Shown here one piece after another: positions 27,977 to 36,730 of a DNA stretch of 64,000 nt. The position numbers and the translations under genes were made by a program. The notes beneath the pieces were generated by a model. It was not told where the DNA came from. It was given only the letters and a program-made list of their open reading frames with translations, and made no database searches. Source of the stretch: Paraburkholderia piptadeniae (lineage in GTDB: Bacteria > Pseudomonadota > Gammaproteobacteria > Burkholderiales > Burkholderiaceae). Location: NCBI RefSeq assembly GCF_900007165.1, contig NZ_CYGY02000011.1:62001-126000 (forward strand), written 5' to 3'. Position 1 is the stretch's first letter, and every line of letters begins with the position of its first letter.

Positions 27977-28250
27977 TCAGATCTCGACGCGCACATTGGA
28001 CATGCACCGGCGCGATTCAAGCTCCAACGCAGCCAACTCGCCGACTTCCGTTGCCGCGCCCAGTCCGCGAGGCTTTGCCACTCGATCGTGGCACGCACCT
28101 GCGGCGATCCCAACAGGTTGCGGTTCGCACGAATCTCGACGATGCCCGGTGCGCGCAACAAGGCTGCGACCACCTGCCTGGTCAATTCCGCATAGGCCTC
28201 GAAGTCCGTGGCCGGGAGCAGGTCGCAGGTCTGGACCACTTCGATCGCAT
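27977..28250 (-). pseudogene. Frameshifted antibiotic-biosynthesis-monooxygenase-like gene
   Basis: Two adjacent reverse frames together rebuild a small ABM-type dimeric alpha/beta-barrel domain. The first reads EVVQTCDLLPATDFEAYAEL, VVAALLRAPGIVEIRANRN, QVRATIEWQSLADWAR and then runs into nonsense. The second frame continues ATEVGELAALELESRRCMSNVRVEI and stops at the normal place. The shift lies near 28055-28065. No good ATG is present at the start either. The domain is about 90 residues when the shift is repaired. A sequencing error is the alternative explanation. Confidence 0.7.
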
Positions 28251-28334
28251 GATTGCACCCATCACATAAAAGGTTACTGATACCGTTGCCGATGGCCGCC
28301 GCCGGCAGGGAATCCATTGCGTGCGTTTCCGCGA

Positions 28335-28619
28335 CTACTGCTTTGGCGCGCTTTGGAAGACCTCGCTCAGATGCTGATCCTCAAGGACAGGCGTGATCTG
28401 CAGCGCCATCAGGTCGCTCCACATGTAGGCGAACTGGGTGAGCTTCTTTGGGTCGTTTGTCTCGAGCAAATCGAAGCCACCGCTCAGATCGACTCTCGTC
28501 CATCTGCCGAGCAACGTGACGCCTTCGGGCGGCAGTCCCCCGGTCTTCTGGAATCGTTCGATGGCTTCGGCCCGGACGCGCGCGTCCGGGGCCCATGTGA
28601 ATGTCAGCATGAATTTCAT
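28335..28619 (-). CDS. DUF3303-like small protein
   Basis: A 94-residue protein starting MKFMLTFTWAPDARVRAEAI, with a strong AAGGAGG site just upstream. The motif set (MKFMLTF, RAEAIERF, PPEGVTLLGRW, GFDLLETNDPKKLTQFAYMWSDLM) fits DUF3303, a ferredoxin-like-fold family related to the stress-responsive A/B barrel and ABM proteins. It lies about 85 bases from the broken ABM-like gene on the same strand, so the two small barrel proteins probably formed one unit. It is divergent from the sigma factor gene. Confidence 0.85.
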   Translation of the reverse strand: MKFMLTFTWAPDARVRAEAIERFQKTGGLPPEGVTLLGRWTRVDLSGGFDLLETNDPKKLTQFAYMWSDLMALQITPVLEDQHLSEVFQSAPKQ

Positions 28620-28775
28620 TGCGTGCCTCCTTGATGGTTGCCCATTGGCACCCAATATACGTGCCGTCGAATCCGGCGGATGCAGTGTCGCGAACGGAAC
28701 TGCCTGCAATGCGCGGCTCGCTGATACACTGCCAGCCGAGAGCAGTTTTCGTGCAGCGTTCAATCGGTTGCAGGC

Positions 28776-29378
28776 ATGATGGACACGTCACGCAATACTG
28801 GGGGCGACGACCTTGGTCCGCTGGGCCAATCGGACACCAGCGGTCGGGATCGCTTGAACCGGATTCTGCTGTGTGTGGGTCAAGGTGACCAGGCGGCCTT
28901 TGCCGAGCTCTATCGCCTCACGTCATCCAAGCTGTTTGGTGTCTGCGTGCGGATGTTGCGCGATCGCGGCGAGGCCGAAGACATGCTGCAGGAGGTCTAC
29001 ACCACCGTGTGGCGGCGCGCGGACACGTTCGATCCGTCACGCGCCAGCGCGATCACCTGGCTGGTGACCCTGGCGCGCAACCGCACGATCGACCGGCTGC
29101 GCCAGCACCGCGAAGCGCAGTTGGACGATATGGCGGATCCGGATATCGTCGACGACCATCCGTCGCCGGCGGCGATCGCCGAGCAGAGTCAGGAGCGGCA
29201 GCGTCTCGAGCGCTGCCTGGAAGCGCTCGGCGAGCAACAGCGCAAGGCGGTGCGTGAGGCCTTTTTCTCCGGCGTCACGTATAGTGAACTGGCGGGACGT
29301 GCGAGCGTGCCGCTGGGCACCATGAAAAGCTGGATTCGGCGCAGCCTGATGCAGCTCAAAGCCTGTCTCGAACGATGA
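28776..29378 (+). CDS. ECF sigma factor (SigK-like)
   Basis: A 200-residue sigma-70 family protein. Region 2 is visible in FAELYRLTSSKLFGVCVRML, EDMLQEVYTTVWRRADTFDP and WLVTLARNRTIDRLRQ; region 4 in LGEQQRKAVREAFFSGVTYSELAGRASVPLGTMKSWIRRSLMQL. Two ATGs in tandem open the frame. The stop overlaps the anti-sigma gene by four bases. Together with a fasciclin gene behind it, the layout matches the sigK-rskA-fasciclin arrangement, suggesting control by RskA-type regulated proteolysis. Confidence 0.93.
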   Translation: MMDTSRNTGGDDLGPLGQSDTSGRDRLNRILLCVGQGDQAAFAELYRLTSSKLFGVCVRMLRDRGEAEDMLQEVYTTVWRRADTFDPSRASAITWLVTLARNRTIDRLRQHREAQLDDMADPDIVDDHPSPAAIAEQSQERQRLERCLEALGEQQRKAVREAFFSGVTYSELAGRASVPLGTMKSWIRRSLMQLKACLER

Positions 29379-30097
29379 GCACGTCCTTTGACCACGATGA
29401 CGACGAGCTGCGTTGCGCCGAGTACGCGCTGGGCCTGCTCGACGTGGCTGAACGCGGCGAGGTTGAAGCTGCGATGCGGCGCGATCCGCGTCTTGCCGCG
29501 CGAGTGGCGCGCTGGCAGCAGCACTTGGCGCCGCTGGCCGAGGACATCGGTGAAATTGCGCCGCCAGCACGCGTATGGAACCGCGTGCGGTCCGACCTGG
29601 GTTTCGTCACGCCGGTGCACGCCGAGCCACGCGCGCGATGGTGGGACAGCCTGCCATTCTGGCGCTGGATTGGGATCGGCGCGAGCCTCGCGGCGGCATC
29701 GCTGTTGACGGTCACCGTCGTGTCGATTCGTCAGTCGTCTGTAACGACGGTTGCGGGCGAGTACCTCGTTGCCAATATCGCGCCAAGCGGTGGCATCGCG
29801 CGCTGGACCGCGACGGTCGACCTCAGGAGCGCCCGCGTCGTGGTCGTCCCGGCAAGCGTTACGGCCGTCGCGGCGGGCCGTTCGACCGAACTCTGGCTGA
29901 TTCCGCCTGGTGCCAAGGCCATCTCGCTCGGCGTCATCGCCTCCGATCAACCCACCACAGTCGCATTGCCCCGCGACGTACTGGCGCGCATGACGACCCA
30001 GGCGGTGCTGGCGGTCTCGCTGGAACCGCGCGGCGGCTCGCCTACCGGGCAGCCCACCGGCCCGATCCTGGCCACTGGAGCGGTGCGCGGGACCTGA
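29375..30097 (+). CDS. Anti-sigma factor, RskA family
   Basis: A 240-residue protein. The cytoplasmic N-terminal part (LRCAEYALGLLDVAERGEVEAAMRRDPRLAARVARWQ) is the RskA-type anti-sigma domain without zinc-binding HxxxCxxC. One transmembrane helix (WIGIGASLAAASLLTVTVVSI, near residues 95-117) follows, then the periplasmic RskA C-terminal domain (STELWLIPPGAKAISLGVI, LAVSLEPRGGSPTGQPTGPILATG). It should hold the upstream-encoded sigma factor at the membrane until proteolysed. Coupled to the sigma gene by ATGA. Confidence 0.92.
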   Translation: MSTSFDHDDDELRCAEYALGLLDVAERGEVEAAMRRDPRLAARVARWQQHLAPLAEDIGEIAPPARVWNRVRSDLGFVTPVHAEPRARWWDSLPFWRWIGIGASLAAASLLTVTVVSIRQSSVTTVAGEYLVANIAPSGGIARWTATVDLRSARVVVVPASVTAVAAGRSTELWLIPPGAKAISLGVIASDQPTTVALPRDVLARMTTQAVLAVSLEPRGGSPTGQPTGPILATGAVRGT

Positions 30098-30177
30098 ACG
30101 CATCCGCACGATCACTCCGCTCGTATCTGCTGCCGCTTCCGATCCCGGAGGCTGCCACATTCGACGGAGATGACAAA

Positions 30178-30762
30178 ATGCGAGTTCACGACAGCAGGAA
30201 ATTCATCGGCGCGGCGCTCACGCTCGCGCTGGCGCTCGGCCTCAGCGCGCCCGTAGTCGCGGCGGATTCGACGACCACGAACGAAACGGTGATGGTCGGC
30301 GGCGCTGCGATGTATCCGAGCAGGAACATCGTGCAGAACGCGGTCAACTCGAGCGACCACACCACGCTGGTCAGCGCGATCAAGGCGGCGGGTCTGGTGG
30401 ACACGCTTTCGGGCGACGGGCCGTTCACGGTGTTCGCGCCGACCAATAAGGCGTTTGCGGCACTGCCGTCCGGCACGGTGGACATGTTGCTCAAGCCGGA
30501 ACACAAGAACAGCCTGATCAAGTTGCTCACTTACCACGTGGTGCCGGGCCGGCTCACCGTGCGCGATCTCGATCGGGCGATCAAACAAGGCGGCGGCAAG
30601 GCAACGCTGACGACGGTCGAAGGCGACACCCTCACGCTCGGCCGCGATGGCAAGTGGCTCACGGTCAGCGACGACAAGGGCGACGTCGCGCATGTCACGA
30701 TCAGCAATGTGATCCAGTCCAACGGCGTGATTCACGTGGTCGACGCCGTATTGATGCCATGA
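30178..30762 (+). CDS. Secreted fasciclin (FAS1) domain protein
   Basis: A 194-residue protein starting MRVHDSRKFIGAALTLALALG with a signal peptide ending near VVAAD. One FAS1 domain covers the rest: DHTTLVSAIKAAGLVDTLSG, GPFTVFAPTNKAFAALPSGT (H1 box) and LLTYHVVPGRLT, NVIQSNGVIHVVDAVLMP (H2 box). A GGAG site sits eight bases ahead of the ATG. It is the probable target gene of the neighbouring sigma/anti-sigma pair, as MPT70/MPT83 are for mycobacterial SigK. Role: adhesion or surface protein. Confidence 0.92.
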   Translation: MRVHDSRKFIGAALTLALALGLSAPVVAADSTTTNETVMVGGAAMYPSRNIVQNAVNSSDHTTLVSAIKAAGLVDTLSGDGPFTVFAPTNKAFAALPSGTVDMLLKPEHKNSLIKLLTYHVVPGRLTVRDLDRAIKQGGGKATLTTVEGDTLTLGRDGKWLTVSDDKGDVAHVTISNVIQSNGVIHVVDAVLMP

Positions 30763-30785
30763 GGGCTCACCTCGTCTTGTGAGGC

Positions 30786-30828
30786 GCGTGCCGTCCGGCA
30801 CCACCGGTCCGTAGGCCGGGCGGCACGC
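30786..30828 (+). terminator. Strong hairpin after the fasciclin gene
   Basis: Fourteen-base arms (GCGTGCCGTCCGGC and GCCGGGCGGCACGC, one G-T wobble) enclose a 15-base loop, 23 bases after the stop. No T-run follows, so termination would be inefficient or factor-assisted, or the element protects the mRNA end. Confidence 0.6.
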
Positions 30829-31221
30829 AGCGCCGATGCGTGGCACTCAAAGAACTCGCTGGCGCGATAAGGAAAAATAGAGAAGCGCCACTCCCGCAGC
30901 ACATCGTTCTCGTGGCGAGCCTCACCGACATCCGGACGACGCTATACACGGATCTTCTGCGTATATCGCCTCGACGGCAAAAAGCAACTTGCACACGGCC
31001 TCGGCCTACGCACGGTCATACTGGACTGCGAGCAAGTGCACCTGGTTGCCTGCGAGTCGGGTACAAGGGGGGACCGCGTGAAATTGGGCTTCAAATGCGC
31101 ACCCCGCTCTTCGTCCTATCGAAAGGAATTCCGCGTCGCGATCGCACAGCCGTACGCAAGGCGTGGAGTAAAGTTTTCGGCGATGCGTCTGCAGGCAATG
31201 CACCCGAATGGGAGACGAGCC
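30829..31221. other. Intergenic region before the esterase gene
   Basis: No supported gene; frames extending back from the esterase reading frame have random composition. Probably carries the esterase promoter. Confidence 0.4.
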
Positions 31222-32328
31222 GTGAGAGTCATTCTTTACGTCCGTGCCATCGCGTTGTCGATGCTGTCAGCACATACTTACGGCAGTCCAGCCACCTATC
31301 CGCCATTGCCGGCGCTTAACGTTGACATTTCGGAAACGTCCGTCTCCGGACTCTCCTCAGGCGGATTCATGGCTGTGCAACTGGCAGTTGCCTATTCGTC
31401 GATCATCAAGGGCGTGGGGGTTGTCGCGGCCGGTCCATACTACTGTTCCCAAAATGACCTTCTGATTGCCACGTCCCGATGCTCGTGCACCATCCAGCCG
31501 TCCAGCGCCTGCGAGGTCTCGCAAACCAGCACCGATGTGCCGAAGCTCGTCTCGTTGACGAGGGCTTCTTCGGCAAGTCACAGCATTGACGACATCGCGA
31601 ACATCACGCGGCAACGCATCATCACAATCTCGGGCGCGAGTGACGCGACCGTACCGCCGCCGGTCGTTACGCAATTACAGCAGTTCTATGCCGCACTGGG
31701 TGTGCCGGCGCAAAGCATCTCGACGGTCGAACTCGCCGACGCCGGCCATACGATGCCCACCGCGAACTATGGAGTCGCGTGCGACAGGAGTGAATCACCC
31801 TTTATCGGCAAGTGCCATGTTGATGGCGCGAAGGACATACTTGGGTGGATCTACGGTCCCGACCCGCTCGTGCCACCTGGTACGACGACGCGACAGGGTC
31901 GCTTCATCCGTTTTGACCAGACCCGCTATCTGCCCACGAACCGCCCTTCGAGTTTCACCTGGACGACGGGCATGGATACTACCGGCTGGCTCTATGTACC
32001 GAACGCATGTGATGCCGGTGCATCTTGCCGGTTGCACGTCGCGCTGCATGGCTGCGAGCAGGGTCAGGACTATCTGCCGCTCAGCTCGCGGTCTGCGGGC
32101 CTGTTCTATGGCACGACGTTCGTCCGGCACGCAGGCTACACGCAGTGGGCGGACAACAACAGGATCGTCGTGCTGTTTCCGCAGGCTGTTTCCATTCCCG
32201 GACTCAACCCGAACGGCTGCTGGGACTGGTGGGGCTACACGGACAGTCACTTCGCCGACCAGCAAGGCGTTCAGATGCGCTCGATCCGTAACATGATCGG
32301 ACAGCTGACCTCTGGCGTCAGGCGTTGA
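31222..32328 (+). CDS. Secreted PHB-depolymerase-like esterase
   Basis: A 368-residue protein of the extracellular polyhydroxybutyrate depolymerase/esterase family. The signal sequence (RVILYVRAIALSMLSAHTYGS) is followed by the nucleophile elbow GLSSGGFMAVQ (Ser45), a downstream Asp in SGASDATVPP and His in ADAGHTMPT. The C-terminal half has the CRLHVALHGCEQG and NGCWDWWGYT motifs of this family. A GTG with GGAG eight bases upstream was chosen; an ATG eight codons earlier has a poorer site. It would hydrolyse PHB or another short-chain ester outside the cytoplasm. Its stop overlaps the start of the next long frame. Confidence 0.87.
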   Translation: MRVILYVRAIALSMLSAHTYGSPATYPPLPALNVDISETSVSGLSSGGFMAVQLAVAYSSIIKGVGVVAAGPYYCSQNDLLIATSRCSCTIQPSSACEVSQTSTDVPKLVSLTRASSASHSIDDIANITRQRIITISGASDATVPPPVVTQLQQFYAALGVPAQSISTVELADAGHTMPTANYGVACDRSESPFIGKCHVDGAKDILGWIYGPDPLVPPGTTTRQGRFIRFDQTRYLPTNRPSSFTWTTGMDTTGWLYVPNACDAGASCRLHVALHGCEQGQDYLPLSSRSAGLFYGTTFVRHAGYTQWADNNRIVVLFPQAVSIPGLNPNGCWDWWGYTDSHFADQQGVQMRSIRNMIGQLTSGVRR

Positions 32329-32372
32329 CCGATCGACATTGCGGGAGTACGGCGATCCGAGGACATGACGCG

Positions 32373-33209
32373 ATGAGACTCGTAACCATGCGTCGGGCAG
32401 CGACTGCGGCCGCAACCGCGTTGCTGGTCAGCCTCGCTCACGCGACGGCTGCGGGAGAAGCGTTCGGCAGTCCGGGCGTGGCGGCGATACACGGACCAGC
32501 ACAGAAGTCCTTTCTCGGCACTGCACTCAGTCCCTCCTCGCAGATCTATTTCACCGGGTGTCGTGGAATCGTGTCGGAGGTGTATTACCCGGTGCTGGAT
32601 ACGACGGAGACGGTCGACCTTCAGTTTCTCATCGGCGATGCCGCCGGCACCTTCGTCGACGAAGAGAAGCTCGCGTCGTACAGCGCGGCACAAACCGATC
32701 CGCGCACGATGAGCTGGCAGGTCACAACGGGCAATGCTGCCCACGACTGGCAGGTCCGCAAAACAATCTACACGGATCTCACACGCAATTCGCTGATCGA
32801 ACGTGTCACCTTAGAAGTACTGAACGGAAAAACACTGGGGGACTTCCGGTTGTATCTGCTCTTCAAGCCGCGCTACAGCAACTGCGCGGTCGAACCGGCA
32901 CCCGGCCTCGCTTCGATTGCGATCAGGGTCAATGCGAAAACGCAACCTGGACAGTACCTGTACGTCACCGGAAACGCTGATGCACCAGGCAACTGGAACA
33001 CCGATCCCGGCTTGCCCGTGGACCCTGAGGCATACCCGATATGGAGCAATACCGTTAATCTGCCGGCGGCCAGCACCATCCAATACAAGTGCTACCGCAA
33101 GAACGCCGACGGCAGCGTGGCATGGGAGAACCTGCCGGGCGGAGGCAATCGCACGCTGAATACGCCATCGTCCGGCAGCGCCGCATTGAGCGACGCGGTG
33201 AACTGGTAG
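32373..33209 (+). CDS. Glucodextranase-N/CBM20 protein lacking the GH15 catalytic domain
   Basis: A 278-residue exported protein. After the signal peptide (AATAAATALLVSLAHATAAG), residues 30-165 are a glucodextranase N-domain as found in bacterial GH15 glucoamylases (GSPGVAAIHGPAQKSFLGTA, GIVSEVYYPVLDTTETVDLQ, VRKTIYTDLTRNSLIERV, LYLLFKPRYSN). Residues from about 175 are a CBM20 starch-binding domain (PGQYLYVTGNADAPGNWN, WSNTVNLPAASTIQYKCYRK, WENLPGGGNRTL). The roughly 400-residue catalytic barrel that normally separates them is absent, and the reading frame stays open across the junction. It is therefore either an in-frame deletion product or a non-catalytic glucan-binding protein. Confidence 0.8.
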   Translation: MRLVTMRRAATAAATALLVSLAHATAAGEAFGSPGVAAIHGPAQKSFLGTALSPSSQIYFTGCRGIVSEVYYPVLDTTETVDLQFLIGDAAGTFVDEEKLASYSAAQTDPRTMSWQVTTGNAAHDWQVRKTIYTDLTRNSLIERVTLEVLNGKTLGDFRLYLLFKPRYSNCAVEPAPGLASIAIRVNAKTQPGQYLYVTGNADAPGNWNTDPGLPVDPEAYPIWSNTVNLPAASTIQYKCYRKNADGSVAWENLPGGGNRTLNTPSSGSAALSDAVNW

Positions 33210-33370
33210 GCGCGCAGCGCTGGAGAAATAGCGACTGTCTGCTTGCTACCGCAGTCGCATTGAACTGCATCGCCCGCCGCCTTTCGACGCGTGACGATGC
33301 GGAAATACCGGGCGGAAATCCGCCCGACATGGCTGTTCGCTTCATCCGTCCGGATGTACAGGAGGCAATT

Positions 33371-34204
33371 ATGTTGGCAACGAAAGTTGGGCTTGTCGAC
33401 ACGACGGGCACGGTCGATACGCAAATGATGGCCGCGGTTGCCGCGGCGCTGAATGTTCAGGTGACGCGGGACCTGCCAAAATATTGGCCAGTGAGCGCCT
33501 CGGTCTCATACCTCACCGACCATAAAACAATCCCGCAGGGCGTGTGGCCCGTGCAGCTCGTCAAAACCCTGCCCCCCGACGAAGGCGGCTTCCATATGAC
33601 GCGTCATAACCAGCCGTACGCGAAGGTGATCGTTACGCCCGGCAGTGACGAGTGGGCAGTCGATGCGAGTCACGAAACCATTGAAATGCTCATCGACCCG
33701 AATGGCAACCGGCTACAGACCTCGAATGCGATAGAGATCGTCGACGGCAAAATCCAGGATGGGACGGGCCGCTTCGAATATCTGGTCGAAGCCTGCGACC
33801 CATGTGAAGCTGATCCGTACACTTACACGATCGATGGTATAGCCGTGTCTGATTTCATTACGCCGCACTTTTACGACCCCGATGTCACGCCCGATGCGCG
33901 CTACAGTTTCACGGGAGCGGTGAAGAAACCCCGGCAGCTCCTGCCCGGCGGATACATCAGCTGGGTGGACCCGACCACCAACGAGCTGCAGCAGATCCTC
34001 TGGGTCGATCCGAATCAACCTCCCGTCCTCCGTAACCTGGGATCCGTCACGGGCGGGAGCCTGCGTCTTTTCATCGAATCGAAGACATATCACAAGAGCC
34101 GCGAGAACCGCGAGCAAATGAAGCCGGAGGCCAGAGCCAAAAGAGCTGCTTATCGGCAAGCACTGGTTGCAGCCGCTGAAGTGCGCGCCCGACACTATAG
34201 CTAG
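33371..34204 (+). CDS. Uncharacterised HExxE protein, possible metallopeptidase-like
   Basis: A 277-residue protein with an AGGAGG site six bases before the ATG (the frame is open further upstream but without a start site). No signal peptide. The motif SHETIEMLIDPNGNRL gives H101-E102-x-x-E105 followed by Asp109-Pro110, then VEACDPCEAD and YTIDGIAVSDFITPHFYDP further on, with the GGYISWVDP end block. This pattern recalls uncharacterised bacterial proteins with an SHExxE...DP signature that look like zinc proteases with the second His replaced by Glu. Enzyme activity is inference. It lies 259 bases before the alpha/beta hydrolase of the CHAT cluster. Confidence 0.7.
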   Translation: MLATKVGLVDTTGTVDTQMMAAVAAALNVQVTRDLPKYWPVSASVSYLTDHKTIPQGVWPVQLVKTLPPDEGGFHMTRHNQPYAKVIVTPGSDEWAVDASHETIEMLIDPNGNRLQTSNAIEIVDGKIQDGTGRFEYLVEACDPCEADPYTYTIDGIAVSDFITPHFYDPDVTPDARYSFTGAVKKPRQLLPGGYISWVDPTTNELQQILWVDPNQPPVLRNLGSVTGGSLRLFIESKTYHKSRENREQMKPEARAKRAAYRQALVAAAEVRARHYS

Positions 34205-34463
34205 TCCCGTACGAGATTTTTTTAGTGCCGCGTGTATGTATGAGGCAGAGAAGCAAAATTGCAACACAGGTCCCGGTTGTTCTCTGCCCTCCTTCGGACA
34301 CGAGTGCGTACTTCGATGCATTGTCGAGCGACCTGTCGGTCAGGGAAGCGTTGCGCAAAAGCCGTTGCCGCTATCGCGACGACTCCATCCGCGCGTGTGG
34401 CGTACATCTACGATGGCCACCCGGGTTTGCGAATGAAGCGGCACGTGAATTGAGGAGGCGAAC

Positions 34464-35978
34464 ATGGCAACACAGCGCACGTTAAGCGGAGGGGCCGCCT
34501 CGATCGAAATTGGGCGAGGCGGCTACGCGCTTCAGGCACCTTTGGTGCACGGGACTATCACTGAGATGACAGCAGAAGAGAACGCTACGCGATCGGGCAG
34601 CGGCGTACTTGAGCCTGCGCTGCTGAACGCCTTGACTGGCGCGGAGATACACGTAACCAAGACTTTCGAAATGGAGGTGACGCAAATCGACAGATTCCCA
34701 CAACCCGGAGTGACTCGCGCGGGCGGCGGCTTCGTGACTGAGCAAGGCGAGCCAGCGATACTGCTTCGTATGCCGTCGCTTGGGGATGACGTCGCGCATG
34801 CAGTGCTATTTACCGACGAAGCCGGGGTATCGCGGTGGATCTTCCCTCGCCCGACAGTCTCCGATCTCACCGCAAAGCGCCGCGGCGCCGACCTCGAATT
34901 CCTGCTGCCGCGCGACTGTGCCATGCTGCCTTCAACTGTGCGAGACGCGCCTGGAACACGGGGGCCGCTGACCAAATTTGGCCGGCGCCTCGTGCGGGTG
35001 CTTGCATGGGCGACGGAGGATATCGTCGGGCATGGTGCGCTAGCCTTTGCATCGGACTGGGAACGCAAGCGGCGGCCTTACGCGCTGCGTCGGTTCCCAT
35101 TCGACGACCCAACCCCAGTCTCGTTCGATGCGTTGCTGCGGGGAAGAACATTGCTTTTGCTACATGGTACGTTTAGTACGTCACGGGCAGGATTTGAACT
35201 ACTGCCACGTGAAACATGCGACAGACTGAGCACCTTTTACGGCGGCCGCATGTTTGCGTTTGATCATCCGACGTTGCACGAGTCGCCCGATCAAAACGTT
35301 GAACGACTTCTGGAAATGCTGCCGCCGGGTACTGACCTTGAGATCGATATCCTGACTCACAGCCGTGGCGGACTCTTGGGGCGCGAACTCACCGAGCGGC
35401 AAAGCGATTTCCCGAACAGTGGAAGAAAGCTACGGGTGCGGCGGGCAGTATTCGTCGCAGCACCACACAGGGGGACGATAATCACAGATAGCCAGCACGG
35501 TATCGAGATGCTCGACCATTACACAAACCTGTTTACCGACTTGCCAGATGATGCATTCACAATTGGAACGGAAGCGCTTTTCATGATCGCGAAGCTCGCG
35601 TATCACGGCGCCGCGGTAGCACTGCCCGGCCTAAAAAGTATGTATCCCTCTGGAGACTACTTAAAACGCTTGAACGCTGAGGCAAATCATTCGACCGAGT
35701 ATTACGCGATCGCTTCGGATTTTAAGCCGACTAGCTCAAGTTTTCTTTTGCAATTGGGGTGGAAGGCGGCGAGTGCAGCCGTCAACGGCGTATTCGGGGA
35801 GGCGAACGACGGTGTTGTGCCGACTGCCGGGTGTTATGAGACGGGTATGGTTTCGAGTGGTTTTCCGATCGCAGCAGCGAATCGAATCGTCTTTGATCAA
35901 AGCGAAGCCGTTCATCATTGCAACTACTTCGGCCATCCTGGAACAAGTCAGCAAGTTGTTGAATGGCTCACCGGCTAG
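34464..35978 (+). CDS. Alpha/beta hydrolase (lipase-like, DUF7379-type)
   Basis: A 504-residue protein behind a strong GAGGAGG site. Residues 1-190 are an uncharacterised N-terminal region. The hydrolase core then shows LLLLHGTFSTSRAGF (oxyanion region, His234), MFAFDHPTLHESP, the nucleophile elbow LTHSRGGLLGR (Ser300), FVAAPHRGT, and a C-terminal Asp/His pair (NDGVVPTAGC Asp449; VHHCNYFGHPG His485 or nearby). The HGTFS/FDHPTL/THSRGG combination is, from memory, that of DUF7379 proteins, often found beside CHAT proteases. The gene is visibly poorer in GC than its neighbours, suggesting transfer. No signal peptide, so it acts in the cytoplasm. Confidence 0.82.
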   Translation: MATQRTLSGGAASIEIGRGGYALQAPLVHGTITEMTAEENATRSGSGVLEPALLNALTGAEIHVTKTFEMEVTQIDRFPQPGVTRAGGGFVTEQGEPAILLRMPSLGDDVAHAVLFTDEAGVSRWIFPRPTVSDLTAKRRGADLEFLLPRDCAMLPSTVRDAPGTRGPLTKFGRRLVRVLAWATEDIVGHGALAFASDWERKRRPYALRRFPFDDPTPVSFDALLRGRTLLLLHGTFSTSRAGFELLPRETCDRLSTFYGGRMFAFDHPTLHESPDQNVERLLEMLPPGTDLEIDILTHSRGGLLGRELTERQSDFPNSGRKLRVRRAVFVAAPHRGTIITDSQHGIEMLDHYTNLFTDLPDDAFTIGTEALFMIAKLAYHGAAVALPGLKSMYPSGDYLKRLNAEANHSTEYYAIASDFKPTSSSFLLQLGWKAASAAVNGVFGEANDGVVPTAGCYETGMVSSGFPIAAANRIVFDQSEAVHHCNYFGHPGTSQQVVEWLTG

Positions 35979-36730
35979 AAGGCGATGTGTCACTTCACCC
36001 ATCCACTCTGGGCGCACCCCTTCTGGCACTCCTGCGCGAGAAACGGCCGCAAAGGAGCGTCATCAAGAACGGTAACAGTCGCGCGAGAAAGTATCGGATG
36101 GACACCACATCGAAATGCCGCACACCAAGTGAAACTCACAGCATCGAACCAGATTGGAAACGTGGGGGCCGTTTTCAATGGTTCTTTCGTCTGAGGTTTA
36201 TTTCGGTGCCGCAAATTGCTCTCGTTGACGCAGACATCGATATCTTTTGCTGAACCCTCCACTTTCTGCTTCATCAATGCACAATCGACCGACATCTGTC
36301 GGCGACTTCAGTCTCTTCGTTTTTCAAATCACCGCCCCGCTCTTCGTTCTATCGATAAGCCATTTACACTAAACGCGGGGAAGCCGCTTCAAGTGTCGGC
36401 GCTCGAGTTGGGAAGTGATGACGTTCTGGAATTGCATGGACATGGGCCGAGTAATGACAACACGTCGGTTCGGATAACGAAGTGGCGAAAGAATACTTCT
36501 AATTGACGCTTAACCTCAGCATTCCCGCCTAGGCTATATTTCGTTGCCGCTCGCAGTATCCATGCCGGTTCTCCTCGCCGCTTCAGGCTCGCGCGGAGGC
36601 GATGCGCTCAATAGGAGAAGCGGGTATTTCCGGGCGCTACACACAGAGTGCTGATCACTGGCTAGGGGCGAAGCGAAGGACGCGCGATCGCGGCCGACGA
36701 CATCCTTAGGACGTTGGGGCGAGGTTCGAC
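35979..36730. other. Low-GC intergenic region inside the CHAT neighbourhood
   Basis: About 750 bases with no supported gene. Short frames on both strands lack start sites and families. Base composition is clearly lower in GC than the flanks. It should contain the promoter of the four-gene CHAT operon. Confidence 0.5.
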
